Shown here in pieces: positions 25,968-34,779 of a DNA stretch of 64,000 nt. The notes below the pieces were generated by a model. The model saw nothing but the letters and a program-made list of their open reading frames with translations, did no database searches and was not told where the DNA came from. The stretch comes from Mesorhizobium sp. M1C.F.Ca.ET.210.01.1.1 (GTDB taxonomy: Bacteria > Pseudomonadota > Alphaproteobacteria > Rhizobiales > Rhizobiaceae). The stretch is taken from positions 42,068 through 106,067 of the forward strand of contig NZ_SRUU01000022.1 in assembly GCF_004791585.1 (NCBI RefSeq), written 5' to 3'. The stretch's first letter is position 1, and every line of letters begins with the position of its first letter. The position numbers and the translations under genes are program-made.

Positions 25968-27464
25968 ATGCGGTCCAAACTCGTCCCCCTCACCCTCCTG
26001 ATCCTCACCGCCTTGGCGCAGCCAGCCCCGGCCGAAACTCCGGAGCGACCGTCACCGGCGGGCGGCGTGCTGTCGCTGCTGCCGGCGCCGCAGGTGACCG
26101 AGCATTCGATCTCGCTTGTCGGGCGCAAGCTCGACTATCAGGCCAAGGCCGGCACGCTGTCACTGTTGTCCGGCAAGGGCGAGGTCACGGCCGAAGTCTT
26201 CTACGTCGCCTACACACAGCAGTCGCCCGCCCCGGCGAAGGGGCGTCCCATCACCTTCGTCTTCAACGGCGGGCCGGGCGCGGCGTCGGCCTACCTGCAT
26301 CTCGGCGCGATCGGCCCGCGCATCATCGCCACCGCGCCGGACGGCGAATTCCTGCCGCCGCCGCAAAAGCTCATCGACAATCCCGACAGCTGGCTCGACA
26401 TGACCGATCTCGTCTTCGTCGACCCGGTCGGCACCGGCTATAGCCGCGAGGCGCCGGGCCAGGACACGAAGGCGTTCTGGGGCGTCGACCAGGACGCCAG
26501 CTCGGTCGGTGCCTTCATCCGGCTCTATCTGGCCCAGCACGGCCGCACCGGATCGCCGCTCTTCCTCGCCGGCGAAAGCTATGGCGGCTTCCGCGCCGCG
26601 CTGCTCGCCAGGACCCTGCAGGAGGACGTGGGCCTCAGCCCAAGTGGCATCGTGCTGATCTCGCCGGCGCTGGAGTTCATGCTGGTGCGGCCGGACCAGT
26701 TCGACCAGGTGCACTGGGCGCTCGAGCTGCCGTCGCTGGCGGCGGCGAAGCTCAAGGCTGACGGCGTCGGCGGCGAGGCGCTGCGCGACAGGCTGGCCGA
26801 GGTCGAACGCTACGCGCTCGGCGACTATCTGACGGCCCTCACCAGCGGACTGGAGCAAGGCGGAAAGCTGGCCAGCGCGCGCGTGGCGGAGATCACCGGC
26901 CTGCCGCTTGATCTCGTCGAGCGCAATTTCGCTCGCGTTCCAACCGAGCTCTTCGCCCGCGAGTTCCAACGCGCCAAGGGCAAGGTGCTCAGCCCTTACG
27001 ACGCCATGGTCGGGACCAGCGACGTCGCGCCGCAAAGCGCCCGCATCGCCGGCCCCGATCCGGTGCTCGACCGCAGCGTGCCGGTGCTGACCTCGGCCTT
27101 CGTCACCTATGCCCGCGGCGAACTGAACTACCACACCGACGTCAGCTACCGGCTGCTCAACGGCGAGGTTAGCCACAACTGGGATTACGGCACCTCCGGC
27201 CAAGGCTATGCCGGGGTGATGAACGACCTGCAGCGGGCGCGCTCGCTCAACCCGTCGCTCGGCGTCGTCATCGTCAACGGCTACACCGACCTTGTCACGC
27301 CCTATCTCGCCTCGCGCTATCTGGTGAACCAGCTTCCCTCGCTTGCCGACGCCAAACCGATCCGCCTCGATGTCGTGGAAGGCGGGCACATGATGTATCT
27401 CAGGCCGGACGGAAGGCGCGCGCTGAAGGAGGCTGCGTCCGAGCTCTATCAGGCGACGCAGTGA
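25968..27464 (+). CDS. S10 family serine carboxypeptidase-like protein
   Basis: A 498-residue exported peptidase of family S10. A signal peptide (residues 1-24, ending AQPAPAE) precedes the alpha/beta-hydrolase domain. The oxyanion region FVFNGGPGAASAYLHLG, the catalytic serine Ser204 in GESYGGFR, an aspartate in NGYTDLVTPY and the histidine in VEGGHMMYL fit the triad. Bacterial S10 enzymes release C-terminal residues in the periplasm. It converges on the SnoaL-like gene, 18 bases apart. Confidence 0.9.
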   Translation: MRSKLVPLTLLILTALAQPAPAETPERPSPAGGVLSLLPAPQVTEHSISLVGRKLDYQAKAGTLSLLSGKGEVTAEVFYVAYTQQSPAPAKGRPITFVFNGGPGAASAYLHLGAIGPRIIATAPDGEFLPPPQKLIDNPDSWLDMTDLVFVDPVGTGYSREAPGQDTKAFWGVDQDASSVGAFIRLYLAQHGRTGSPLFLAGESYGGFRAALLARTLQEDVGLSPSGIVLISPALEFMLVRPDQFDQVHWALELPSLAAAKLKADGVGGEALRDRLAEVERYALGDYLTALTSGLEQGGKLASARVAEITGLPLDLVERNFARVPTELFAREFQRAKGKVLSPYDAMVGTSDVAPQSARIAGPDPVLDRSVPVLTSAFVTYARGELNYHTDVSYRLLNGEVSHNWDYGTSGQGYAGVMNDLQRARSLNPSLGVVIVNGYTDLVTPYLASRYLVNQLPSLADAKPIRLDVVEGGHMMYLRPDGRRALKEAASELYQATQ

Positions 27465-27482
27465 GGTGGAGGCGCGCGGGGG

Positions 27483-27914
27483 TCACGAACCGGTTCCGCC
27501 GCCGGCCGTTGGCGGACGGCGCCCGGAGAGGGCTTCGACCGCCTCTTCGATGCCGACAGCCTGCCGCTCGACGTCCTCCAGATACAGTCGCCCGGCCACA
27601 ATCTGACCGTCGATGATCTCGAACAGCGTCACCCCGCACACCTCGAAGGGTTGCCCGTCGGAGCGAGTGCCCGACCAATGCCATTCGATCCAGCTCGTGT
27701 CGCCGTCCTGGACCGAGCGCGTGGCCGCCGCGTGGAAGTCAGGTATTCCCGCGAACATGGCCTCCCAGTTGGCGCGCATCTGGTCGCGCCCGACGAAGGC
27801 TCTGCCCGGGTGCGCTGGCTGTACGCTGCGATAGTTCTCGTGGATGAGAGCGGTGACGGCGTCGAGATCATGCGCGTTCATCGCGCTCACCAGTCGATCG
27901 ATCACTTCAGTCAT
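27483..27914 (-). CDS. SnoaL-like / nuclear transport factor 2 fold protein
   Basis: A 143-residue NTF2-fold protein similar to ester cyclase/ketosteroid-isomerase-like families: VSAMNAHDLDAVTALIHENY, WEAMFAGIPDF and a W-x-W strand (SWIEWHWSGTRSDGQPFEV) are typical. I place the start at MTEVIDRL (27914); a further ATG at 27944 adds ten residues. The substrate is unknown. Confidence 0.75.
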   Translation of the reverse strand: MTEVIDRLVSAMNAHDLDAVTALIHENYRSVQPAHPGRAFVGRDQMRANWEAMFAGIPDFHAAATRSVQDGDTSWIEWHWSGTRSDGQPFEVCGVTLFEIIDGQIVAGRLYLEDVERQAVGIEEAVEALSGRRPPTAGGGTGS

Positions 27915-28228
27915 CGAACTCCCGGACTTATGCAACGCAGGCATTGCCGTTCTCCGTGGTCTACTGCAGTGCGAGCCACGCCGATCAATCCGCGAGCCTC
28001 AAAATTACCGGATTGGGCATTGGCCGTCCAGCATTGCGAGGCCCCGAACATGCGCGGCCGCCTCCTCGTGCAATGGCATCAGCGGCCACTGTCAATCAGG
28101 CGAATGCAAGCCGCAGTCCCCTGCCCCAACGCAAGCCTGACGCTGGCGCAGAGGCGCGCCGACTTTGTCATGGGATGGTGTCCGCTGCTGACAGAAAGGT
28201 GTCAGGATGGGGAGCGTAGACTGTAGGC
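27915..28228. other. Intergenic interval without a supported gene
   Basis: This interval lies between two divergent genes, SnoaL-like on the left and the DMT transporter on the right, so it should hold both promoters. I see no convincing open frame, repeat or hairpin. The short frames that exist lack a ribosome-binding site. Confidence 0.5.
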
Positions 28229-29146
28229 ATGACGGATTCTCTCGACATGCCCAGTAGCTTCGGGCACGAGGCGACCAAGGCCGCCGCCGAACGCACGCTC
28301 GGTATCGTGCTGGTCTCTGCATCGGCGATCGCCTTCGCGCTCACCGGCGTGCTGACCAAGTCGATCCATGCCGATCCGCTGACCATCACCTGCTGGCGCG
28401 GTTTCTTCGGCTCGATCCTGATTACCCTTTATGTGCTGTGGCGCAGGCGCCGCTCAGGCGGGCGCGAGAGTCTCAGGCTGGGCTGGCGCGGCTGGCTGCT
28501 GGCGGTCGAAGGCGCGGCCGCCAGCATTGCCTTCATCTCGGCCTTCAAGTTCACCTATGTCGCCAATGTCGCAGTGATTTATGCGACCTCGCCCTTTATC
28601 GCGGCGCTGTTCGCCTTCCTGCTGGTGCGGGAGAAATTCCGGCTGCAGACGATGCTGGCGGCGGCGGTGTCGCTTTGCGGCGTGGCCATCATGGTGGGTG
28701 GCGGCCTCGGCAGCGGCCATCTGTTCGGCGACGGGCTGGCGCTTTTGATGACCGCCGGCAGCGCGCTCTACATGATCATGGTGCGCGCCTTCCGCAACTC
28801 ACCCGTTGTCTGGGCCGGCGCGGTGTCGGCCTTCCTGCTCTTCGTGCTCGGCTGGTTCGTCACCGATCCGCTGGCGGTCTCGACCCGCGACGTGGTGCTG
28901 CTTGCCACCTTCGGCTGCTCCTTCGCGCTGGCCTCGATCCTGTGGACGGAAGGCTCGCGGCTCATCCCGGCAGCCGAGTCCGGCCTGCTCGGCTCGGCCG
29001 AGGTGCCCTTCGCCATCCTGTTTGCATTGCTGTTCCTCGGCGAAATCCCGCCCATGGCCAGCGTCATCGGTGGCGCCATCGTGCTTTGCGCGGTTTTCGC
29101 GCATGCCGGACGCGACTGGATGAAGGCGAAATGGGCGGGTTCGTAA
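28229..29146 (+). CDS. DMT family transporter (EamA domains)
   Basis: A 305-residue inner-membrane protein with ten predicted helices arranged as two EamA repeats, the drug/metabolite transporter architecture. The first repeat begins LGIVLVSASAIAFALTGVLTKS and the second near residue 165. The substrate cannot be inferred. The candidate sRNA and terminator at 29198-29280 follow the stop by 51 bases. Confidence 0.88.
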   Translation: MTDSLDMPSSFGHEATKAAAERTLGIVLVSASAIAFALTGVLTKSIHADPLTITCWRGFFGSILITLYVLWRRRRSGGRESLRLGWRGWLLAVEGAAASIAFISAFKFTYVANVAVIYATSPFIAALFAFLLVREKFRLQTMLAAAVSLCGVAIMVGGGLGSGHLFGDGLALLMTAGSALYMIMVRAFRNSPVVWAGAVSAFLLFVLGWFVTDPLAVSTRDVVLLATFGCSFALASILWTEGSRLIPAAESGLLGSAEVPFAILFALLFLGEIPPMASVIGGAIVLCAVFAHAGRDWMKAKWAGS

Positions 29147-29197
29147 ATTATTTTCACGGTCACGGAACCATCATCCGACTCAGGCATTGTGTAGATT

Positions 29198-29280
29198 GAC
29201 GGGTCACCCCCCAAGTCCCCCCAAACCCCTCGACCCGTCCGACTAGAAGCCGACCCGCAAAAAGGTCGGCTTTTTCTTTT
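29198..29280 (+). ncRNA. Candidate small RNA with C-rich loop
   Basis: Two stacked hairpins are visible. The first has an 8-bp perfect stem (GACGGGTC at 29198-29205, GACCCGTC at 29232-29239) closing a 26-base loop made of ACCCCCC, AAGTCCCCCC and AAACCCCT. The second is a Rho-independent terminator at 29248-29280. C-rich exposed loops are the hallmark of alphaproteobacterial trans-acting sRNAs such as the alpha-r14 and cuckoo-RNA families, which pair with Shine-Dalgarno sequences. The promoter is not obvious, although TGTAGATT lies just upstream. It could alternatively be the processed 3' end of the DMT transporter mRNA. Confidence 0.5.
29248..29280 (+). terminator. Rho-independent terminator
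   Basis: A perfect 8-bp stem AGCCGACC / GGTCGGCT with loop CGCAAAAA, followed by TTTTCTTTT. It would end both the DMT transporter transcript and the candidate sRNA. Confidence 0.92.
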
Positions 29281-29314
29281 GGGGCATACCTGGGAATGCG
29301 TCGTGGTTTTCCGT

Positions 29315-30169
29315 TCATGACGGCAATGCCAGGCCGCTGCCGAGAAGCTCCGCCAGATCCCTTGCCGGCCGGCCGGCCTCACGGCCGAGCCGGATGGCGA
29401 AGTTGGCGACCGGCACCGGCGGCAGACCGAGCTCGCGTGGCGCCTCGACAATGCCGGAATGCGCAAAGCGCTGTGTGCGCAGCGTCAGCGCAATGCCGGC
29501 ATCGACCGCGGTGCGCAGGCCGGCAAGGCTGGCGCTGCCGGCGGCGATGCGATAGCGGCGGCCGGCGGCAGCGAGCGCCGCAAGCGCCGCCTCGCGGAAT
29601 CCGCAATGCGGATCGAGCAGCGCCAGCGGCACCTCCTCTTCCCTCGCGGCCAGCCCCTTTTGCGAGCAAAGCCACAGCATCGGCTCGCTGATCACTGCCA
29701 CCTCATCGGCCGAGGGCGCCTGGCGCATGGTGATCGCGAGATCGAGCTGGGCCGCCTGCAACGCCTGGCCAAGCTCGGCCGAGCGGCCAACGCGCAGCTC
29801 GATCCTGACACGCGGATGGCTGGCGGCGAAGGCCCGCAATAGATCCGGCAGGCCACGATCGGCAAAGTCCTGCGTGGTGCCGATGGCAATGCGGCCGCCG
29901 GCGCGCGCGCCCTTCAGCGCCAGCCAGGCCTCGGTGTGGGCGGCAAGGATGCGCCTGGCATGGCCGACAAGGTCCTCGCCGGCCGGCGTCAGGCCGCGCC
30001 CCCTACCCTGGACAGCAAGCAGCGGCTCGCCGACGACCTCCTCCAGCCGCTGCATCTGCGCGGTGACCGCGGACGGCGAGCGGCCGACAGCGGATGCTGC
30101 CTTGGCGAGGGAGCCGCCATCGACAAAGGCGAGGAAGGTTTTGAGCAGGTCGGGATCGAGTGTTTCCAT
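29315..30169 (-). CDS. LysR family transcriptional regulator
   Basis: A 284-residue LysR-type regulator. The N-terminal winged helix (DLLKTFLAFVDGGSLAKAA, SPSAVTAQMQRLE) covers residues 6-65 and the effector-binding domain follows. It is divergently transcribed from the tautomerase gene, and a perfect palindrome sits 3 bases upstream of its own start, so it probably controls both itself and the tautomerase. The inducer is unknown. Confidence 0.93.
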   Translation of the reverse strand: METLDPDLLKTFLAFVDGGSLAKAASAVGRSPSAVTAQMQRLEEVVGEPLLAVQGRGRGLTPAGEDLVGHARRILAAHTEAWLALKGARAGGRIAIGTTQDFADRGLPDLLRAFAASHPRVRIELRVGRSAELGQALQAAQLDLAITMRQAPSADEVAVISEPMLWLCSQKGLAAREEEVPLALLDPHCGFREAALAALAAAGRRYRIAAGSASLAGLRTAVDAGIALTLRTQRFAHSGIVEAPRELGLPPVPVANFAIRLGREAGRPARDLAELLGSGLALPS

Positions 30170-30171
30170 AA

Positions 30172-30186
30172 TTCGATGATATCGAA
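30172..30186. promoter_or_regulatory. Probable LysR operator
   Basis: TTCGAT-GAT-ATCGAA is a perfect dyad of the T-N11-A type expected for LysR regulators. It touches the start of the LysR gene. A second half site, ATTCGATTTTTTTGATTC, lies at about 30203-30220 toward the tautomerase gene. Confidence 0.65.
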
Positions 30187-30282
30187 GTTTTTATCAAAAA
30201 CAATTCGATTTTTTTGATTCAAGTATGATGGCATGGTCTCTCCATCGACGGCGCGACGCCGCCAAACCCGAAGGAGAGAAAA

Positions 30283-30690
30283 ATGCCGATCATCAACGTC
30301 AGCGTCACCGGCAAGCCGGACGCCGGGCTTTCCGCCGCAATCGCCAAGGATATCACCGAGATCACGGCGACGTACCTGCGAAAGGACCCGACCATCACCG
30401 CCGTCGCGGTCAACTATATCGACCCGCAGCACTGGTTCGCCGGCGGCAGGTCGCTCGCCGAGCATGGGACCAACACCTTCTGGCTCGACATCAAGGTGGT
30501 CGACGGCACCAACACCAAGCTCGAGCTCGAAGCCTATCTCAAGGCGATCTTCGACGCCTTCGGGCGCCTGCTCGGCGGCGTGCACGAGGAAAGCTACGCC
30601 CTGGTGCATGAGGTGGCGGCCGCGGCTTACGGCTATGGCGGCAAGAGCCAAGAGTTTCGCTTCATCAGCGGGAGATTGAAGGCGGCGTAG
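30283..30690 (+). CDS. Tautomerase family protein
   Basis: A 135-residue tautomerase-superfamily protein with the expected N-terminal catalytic proline (Pro2 in MPIINVSV after Met removal) and the DPTITAVAVNYIDPQHWFAGG segment. At this length it looks like a fused or extended 4-oxalocrotonate-tautomerase/MIF-type unit. A GAAGGAGAG ribosome-binding site is present. Being divergent from the LysR gene, it is the likely regulatory target. Confidence 0.82.
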   Translation: MPIINVSVTGKPDAGLSAAIAKDITEITATYLRKDPTITAVAVNYIDPQHWFAGGRSLAEHGTNTFWLDIKVVDGTNTKLELEAYLKAIFDAFGRLLGGVHEESYALVHEVAAAAYGYGGKSQEFRFISGRLKAA

Positions 30691-30702
30691 GCACTGTCTT
30701 CC

Positions 30703-30725
30703 CCTTCTCCCACAAGGGGAGAAGG
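30703..30725. repeat. Family D hairpin
   Basis: CCTTCTCCC-ACAAG-GGGAGAAGG, a perfect 9-bp inverted repeat directly after the tautomerase gene. It shares its core with 3084-3107 and with both arms at 36090-36262. Confidence 0.65.
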
Positions 30726-30829
30726 CCAGGTCGCGCCACCCACATTGACGCCGCCCCCACTTGCGCTACCCTCTGCCACCGAAGCGGCCGCCAAGAGCCG
30801 CGCCGTGGAGGACGTTGGGAGAGAGCGGC

Positions 30830-33052
30830 ATGATGCTGACACTGGCGCTGCTTGCCGGCTTTGCCTTTGCCTGGCTGCTGATCGGCGTGACCGAGACGTA
30901 CCGGCTCGACCTGCGCTTCACCCAGGCGCTGCTCTATGTGCCGTTCAAGCTTGCTTACCGCATTGCCGACGATCGCATCCGCATCGCCCGCAATGCGCGC
31001 ACGCCGGTCATCTATGTGGTCTCGCACCAGTCGCGCATCGAGCCGGCGCTGATGCTGTCGCTGCTCCCGGACGACACGCTGCACATCCTCGACGAGACTT
31101 CCGCTCGTTCGCCCTGGCTGGAGCCGTGGCGCGAGCTCGGCCGCACCATCCCCTTCAACGCCGAGCATGTGTTCGTCAGCCGGCGTCTGGTGCGCGTGCT
31201 GAGGGGCAAGGGCCGGCTTGCCGTCTATCTGCCCGACACGGTCGAGCCCGACGTCAAGTCGTTCCGGCTGTTTCGCGCCATCACCCGCATCGCCATGCAG
31301 GCGGACGCGCGCATCGTGCCGATCTTCGTCGCCGGCACGCGCGACCTGCCGGTGTCGCTGACGCCGGCCGACAGGGCCCCGCGCCACTGGTTCCCGCGCC
31401 TGTCGCTCAGCGTGCTGGAGCCGATGACCATCGCCGAGCTGGTGGCGCGCAACCCCGACCAGGCCTCCAACACCAACGCGCTGTTCGACCGTTTCGCCGA
31501 AGCGCGGCTCTACGGCGGCAATCTCGATCGCGGCCTGTTCCTGGCCATGCGTGACGCTGCGGATCGGGTCGGCGCCTCGCATCCGATCATCGAGGACGTG
31601 ATCTCGGGCGCGCTCTCCTACCGCAAGATGTTCATCGGCGCGCGTGTGCTCGGCCGCCGTTTCGAGGCGGTGACGGCGCCCGGGGAGGCGGTCGGGCTGC
31701 TCTTGCCCAACGCCAATGGCGTGGTGCTTTCCTTCGTCGGCCTGGTCTCGGGGGCCCGCGTGGCGGCGATGATCAACTACACCGCCGGCCCGGCGAGCGT
31801 CACAGCGGCGATCCGTACCGCGGTGATCCGCACCGTGGTCTCATCCCGCGCCTTCATCGAGAAGGCCGGAATCGGCGATATCGTCGCCGCCGTCGAGGTA
31901 GGCGGGGCGAAGATGCTCTGGCTCGAGGACGTGCGCGAAAGCGTGACGACGTTGGACAAGGTCGCGGCGGCGTTGTTCTGGCGCTTCCCGCTGCAGCGGC
32001 AGGACGCGGCCAGGCCGGCGGTGATCCTGTTCACCTCGGGCTCGGAGGGCACGCCGAAGGCGGTGGTGCTCTCGCACCGAAGCCTGCTTGCCAACGCCAT
32101 GCAGGCCGAGGCGCGCGTCACCATTTCGCCGGCCGACATCCTGCTCAACGTGCTGCCGGTGTTCCACTCCTTCGGGCTGACCGGCGGCACCATCCTGCCG
32201 CTGGTGACCGGGGTGAAACTGTTCCTCTACCCCTCGCCGCTGCACTACAAGATCATCCCGGAGATCGCCCGCAAGGTGAGGCCGACGATCATGTTCGGCA
32301 CCGACACCTTTCTTGCCAACTACGCCCGTACCGCCAAGGACGGCGACTTCTCCAGCCTGCGCTTCATCGTCGCCGGCGCGGAAGCCGTGAAGCCGGAGAC
32401 GCGACGCGCCTACCGCGAGCGCTTCGACGCATCGATCATCGAAGGCTTCGGCCTGACCGAGGCTGCCCCGGTCGTCGCCGTCAACACCGCGATCCACAAC
32501 CGCGACGGCACGGTCGGCCGGCTGCTGCCGGCGATCCGCATGAAGCTCGAGCCGGTCGAAGGCATCGAAGATGCCGGCCGGCTTTGGCTCGACGGCCCGA
32601 ACATGATGATGGGCTACATGACCGCCGATCGCCCTGGCGAGTTGCAGCCGCTCGAAGGCTGGCACGACACCGGCGACATCGTGTCGGTCGACCGGGACGG
32701 CTTCATCACCATCCGCGGGCGGGCAAAACGCTTCGCCAAGATCGCCGGCGAGATGGTGTCGCTCGGCGCGGTCGAGATGCTGGTGCAGTCGCTGTGGCCG
32801 GAAGAGCGCCATGCGGCGGTGGCGGTGCCCGACAAAAGGCGTGGCGAGCGCATCGTGCTGGTTACCACCGCCGGCGACGCCGATCCCGAACAGTTGCGCC
32901 AGTTCGGCAAGAAGGCAGGAGCGGCAGAGCTGATGGTGCCCAACGACATCATCAAGGTCGACGAAATCCCGGTGCTTGGCTCCGGCAAGACGGACTACGT
33001 CTCGGCGCGCAAGCTGGCGATCGACAGGCTGGGGCTGAGTGCTGCGGCGTAG
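30830..33052 (+). CDS. Acyltransferase-like / acyl-ACP(CoA) synthetase fusion (Aas-like)
   Basis: A 740-residue fusion resembling Aas, which re-acylates lysophosphatidylethanolamine. A membrane-anchored N-terminus (residues 1-25) leads to a PlsC-like domain (about 40-230) and an AMP-forming ligase domain (about 270-740) with the P-loop TSGSEGTPK (402-410), EGFGLTEAAP and DTGDIV motifs. In the acyltransferase part the normal H-x4-D catalytic motif reads HQSRIE (His66, Glu71), and the usual PEG motif reads PDT (135-137). The ligase part looks intact. The start follows GGGAGAGAG. It converges on pssA with only 4 bases between the stops. Confidence 0.78.
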   Translation: MMLTLALLAGFAFAWLLIGVTETYRLDLRFTQALLYVPFKLAYRIADDRIRIARNARTPVIYVVSHQSRIEPALMLSLLPDDTLHILDETSARSPWLEPWRELGRTIPFNAEHVFVSRRLVRVLRGKGRLAVYLPDTVEPDVKSFRLFRAITRIAMQADARIVPIFVAGTRDLPVSLTPADRAPRHWFPRLSLSVLEPMTIAELVARNPDQASNTNALFDRFAEARLYGGNLDRGLFLAMRDAADRVGASHPIIEDVISGALSYRKMFIGARVLGRRFEAVTAPGEAVGLLLPNANGVVLSFVGLVSGARVAAMINYTAGPASVTAAIRTAVIRTVVSSRAFIEKAGIGDIVAAVEVGGAKMLWLEDVRESVTTLDKVAAALFWRFPLQRQDAARPAVILFTSGSEGTPKAVVLSHRSLLANAMQAEARVTISPADILLNVLPVFHSFGLTGGTILPLVTGVKLFLYPSPLHYKIIPEIARKVRPTIMFGTDTFLANYARTAKDGDFSSLRFIVAGAEAVKPETRRAYRERFDASIIEGFGLTEAAPVVAVNTAIHNRDGTVGRLLPAIRMKLEPVEGIEDAGRLWLDGPNMMMGYMTADRPGELQPLEGWHDTGDIVSVDRDGFITIRGRAKRFAKIAGEMVSLGAVEMLVQSLWPEERHAAVAVPDKRRGERIVLVTTAGDADPEQLRQFGKKAGAAELMVPNDIIKVDEIPVLGSGKTDYVSARKLAIDRLGLSAAA

Positions 33053-33056
33053 CGCA

Positions 33057-33872
33057 CTACCCGATATCCGAGGGCGGCACCTTCTCGCCTTCGCGCATGG
33101 CCCGCTTCGAATAGGCGCGTACCGAGAACGGCAGGAAAAGCAGATAGCCGGCGACGGAAGCGGTCAGCGTGTACCAGGGGTAGGCCATCAACAGCAGGAT
33201 GTAGAGCACGACGCCAAGGATGACCGGCAGCACCCTGTCACCGGGCACCTTGACGCTCTTGCCCGAATAGACCGGCAGCCGGCTGACCAAGAGGAAAGCG
33301 ACGAGCACGGTGAAGCCGGTGGCGACGAAGGCCGCGGGCCGGCTTGGTTCCAAGCCGAGCCGCAGGAAATAGAGATAGCAGGGCAGCATGACCAGCACGG
33401 CTCCCGCCGGCGCCGGGACGCCGACGAAATACTCGGTCTGCCAGGCCGGCTGGTCGGTTTCCTCGGCCAGCACGTTGAAGCGGGCAAGCCGCATGCCGCA
33501 GGCGATGGTGAACAGAAGTGCCGCGATCCAGCCCGGCGAGCCGGCGCGGTCGAGCAGGAAAGCATAGAGCACGAGCGCCGGCGCGACGCCGAAATTGACG
33601 ATGTCGGCCAGGGAATCCATTTGCGCGCCGAATTTCGAGGTCGCCTTCAGCATGCGCGCGAGGCGGCCGTCTATGCCGTCGAGGAAAGCGGCGAGCAGCA
33701 CCATGACGACGGCCGGCTCAAAACGGTCCTCGAAGGCGAAGCGGATGCCGGAGAGGCCGGCGCAGATGGCGAGCACGGTGACCAGATTGGGCAGCACCAT
33801 GCGCATCGGGATCTCGCGGATGCGCGGGCCGCCGCTGGCGTGTGCCTCGAATTTCTTGAATGGCGCGCCCAC
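33057..33872 (-). CDS. pssA: CDP-diacylglycerol--serine O-phosphatidyltransferase
   Basis: A 271-residue integral membrane enzyme that makes phosphatidylserine. The CDP-alcohol phosphotransferase motif is complete: Asp65-x2-Asp68-Gly69-x2-Ala72-Arg73-x8-Gly82-x3-Asp86-x3-Asp90. About seven transmembrane helices follow. It begins 3 bases after the psd stop on the same strand, giving a two-step operon to phosphatidylethanolamine. Confidence 0.95.
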   Translation of the reverse strand: MGAPFKKFEAHASGGPRIREIPMRMVLPNLVTVLAICAGLSGIRFAFEDRFEPAVVMVLLAAFLDGIDGRLARMLKATSKFGAQMDSLADIVNFGVAPALVLYAFLLDRAGSPGWIAALLFTIACGMRLARFNVLAEETDQPAWQTEYFVGVPAPAGAVLVMLPCYLYFLRLGLEPSRPAAFVATGFTVLVAFLLVSRLPVYSGKSVKVPGDRVLPVILGVVLYILLLMAYPWYTLTASVAGYLLFLPFSVRAYSKRAMREGEKVPPSDIG

Positions 33873-33875
33873 CGC

Positions 33876-34574
33876 TCAGGAGATCCTGACCAGGGGGGTG
33901 ACGGCGGCGCCGCCAAATTCGGCAAGCACTGTCTCGCCGCCCACCGCCGTCTGGCCGACGGCGACGCGCGGCACGGCGCTCGATGGCAGGAAGACGTCGA
34001 CGCGCGAGCCGAAGCGGATCAGGCCAAAACGCTCGCCGATGGCGATCGAGCCGCCCGCCTCGGCCCAGCAGACAATGCGGCGCGCCACCAGGCCGGCGAT
34101 CTGCACCGTGGCAATCGTTCCGTTCGGGCTGTCGATGACCAAGCCGTTGCGCTCGTTCTCGGAGCTGGCCTTGTCGAGCTCAGCGTTGAGGAATTTGCCC
34201 GGACGATGCTCGATGCGCGTGATCCTGCCGCGCACCGGCGCGCGGTTGATGTGGCAGGAAAAGACATTCATGAACACCGAGATACGGGTCATTTCGCCCG
34301 AGCCCAGGCCAAGCTCGCGCGGCGGCACTGCAGGCCCGACGGCCGAGATCACGCCATCGGCCGGGCTCACCACCAGCCGGTCGTCGACCGGCGTCACTCG
34401 CTCGGGATCGCGGTAGAAATAGACGCACCAGGCGGTGAGGATCAGCCCGATCCAGAACAGGACCGAGGAGAAATAGCTAAGGAAGAGCGTCGCCGCAGCG
34501 AAGGCGGCAATGAAGGGATAGCCCTCGCGATGGATCGGAACGACCGTATTCTTGACCGAATCGAGAAGCGTCAT
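33876..34574 (-). CDS. psd: Phosphatidylserine decarboxylase proenzyme
   Basis: A 232-residue short-form (type II) decarboxylase that converts phosphatidylserine to phosphatidylethanolamine. Two N-terminal helices anchor it. VSPADGVISAVG, FMNVFSCHINRAP and the self-cleavage site RFGSRVDV (Gly189-Ser190, which generates the pyruvoyl group) are all present. The start at 34574 (MTLLDSVKNTVV) fits the family; an upstream extension to 34943 is not supported. pssA follows immediately. Confidence 0.96.
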   Translation of the reverse strand: MTLLDSVKNTVVPIHREGYPFIAAFAAATLFLSYFSSVLFWIGLILTAWCVYFYRDPERVTPVDDRLVVSPADGVISAVGPAVPPRELGLGSGEMTRISVFMNVFSCHINRAPVRGRITRIEHRPGKFLNAELDKASSENERNGLVIDSPNGTIATVQIAGLVARRIVCWAEAGGSIAIGERFGLIRFGSRVDVFLPSSAVPRVAVGQTAVGGETVLAEFGGAAVTPLVRIS

Positions 34575-34779
34575 CGGGCTTTGGGGCGGTCCCTGTTTCA
34601 GGTTCGGCCTCAATAGCCGAAAGCCCCCCTCCCCGCAACGCAACAATGCGGCAGGCCGGGTGAGACGCGCGCGCCTCATCGCCGGCGCGACGGATCGCAA
34701 TGGTGATTTCTCCGCGAATTGTCGGAAAGCAGCCTCCTCGCCCGTCCTTGGCACGACAGCCCTAACAAGGAACCCTTCA

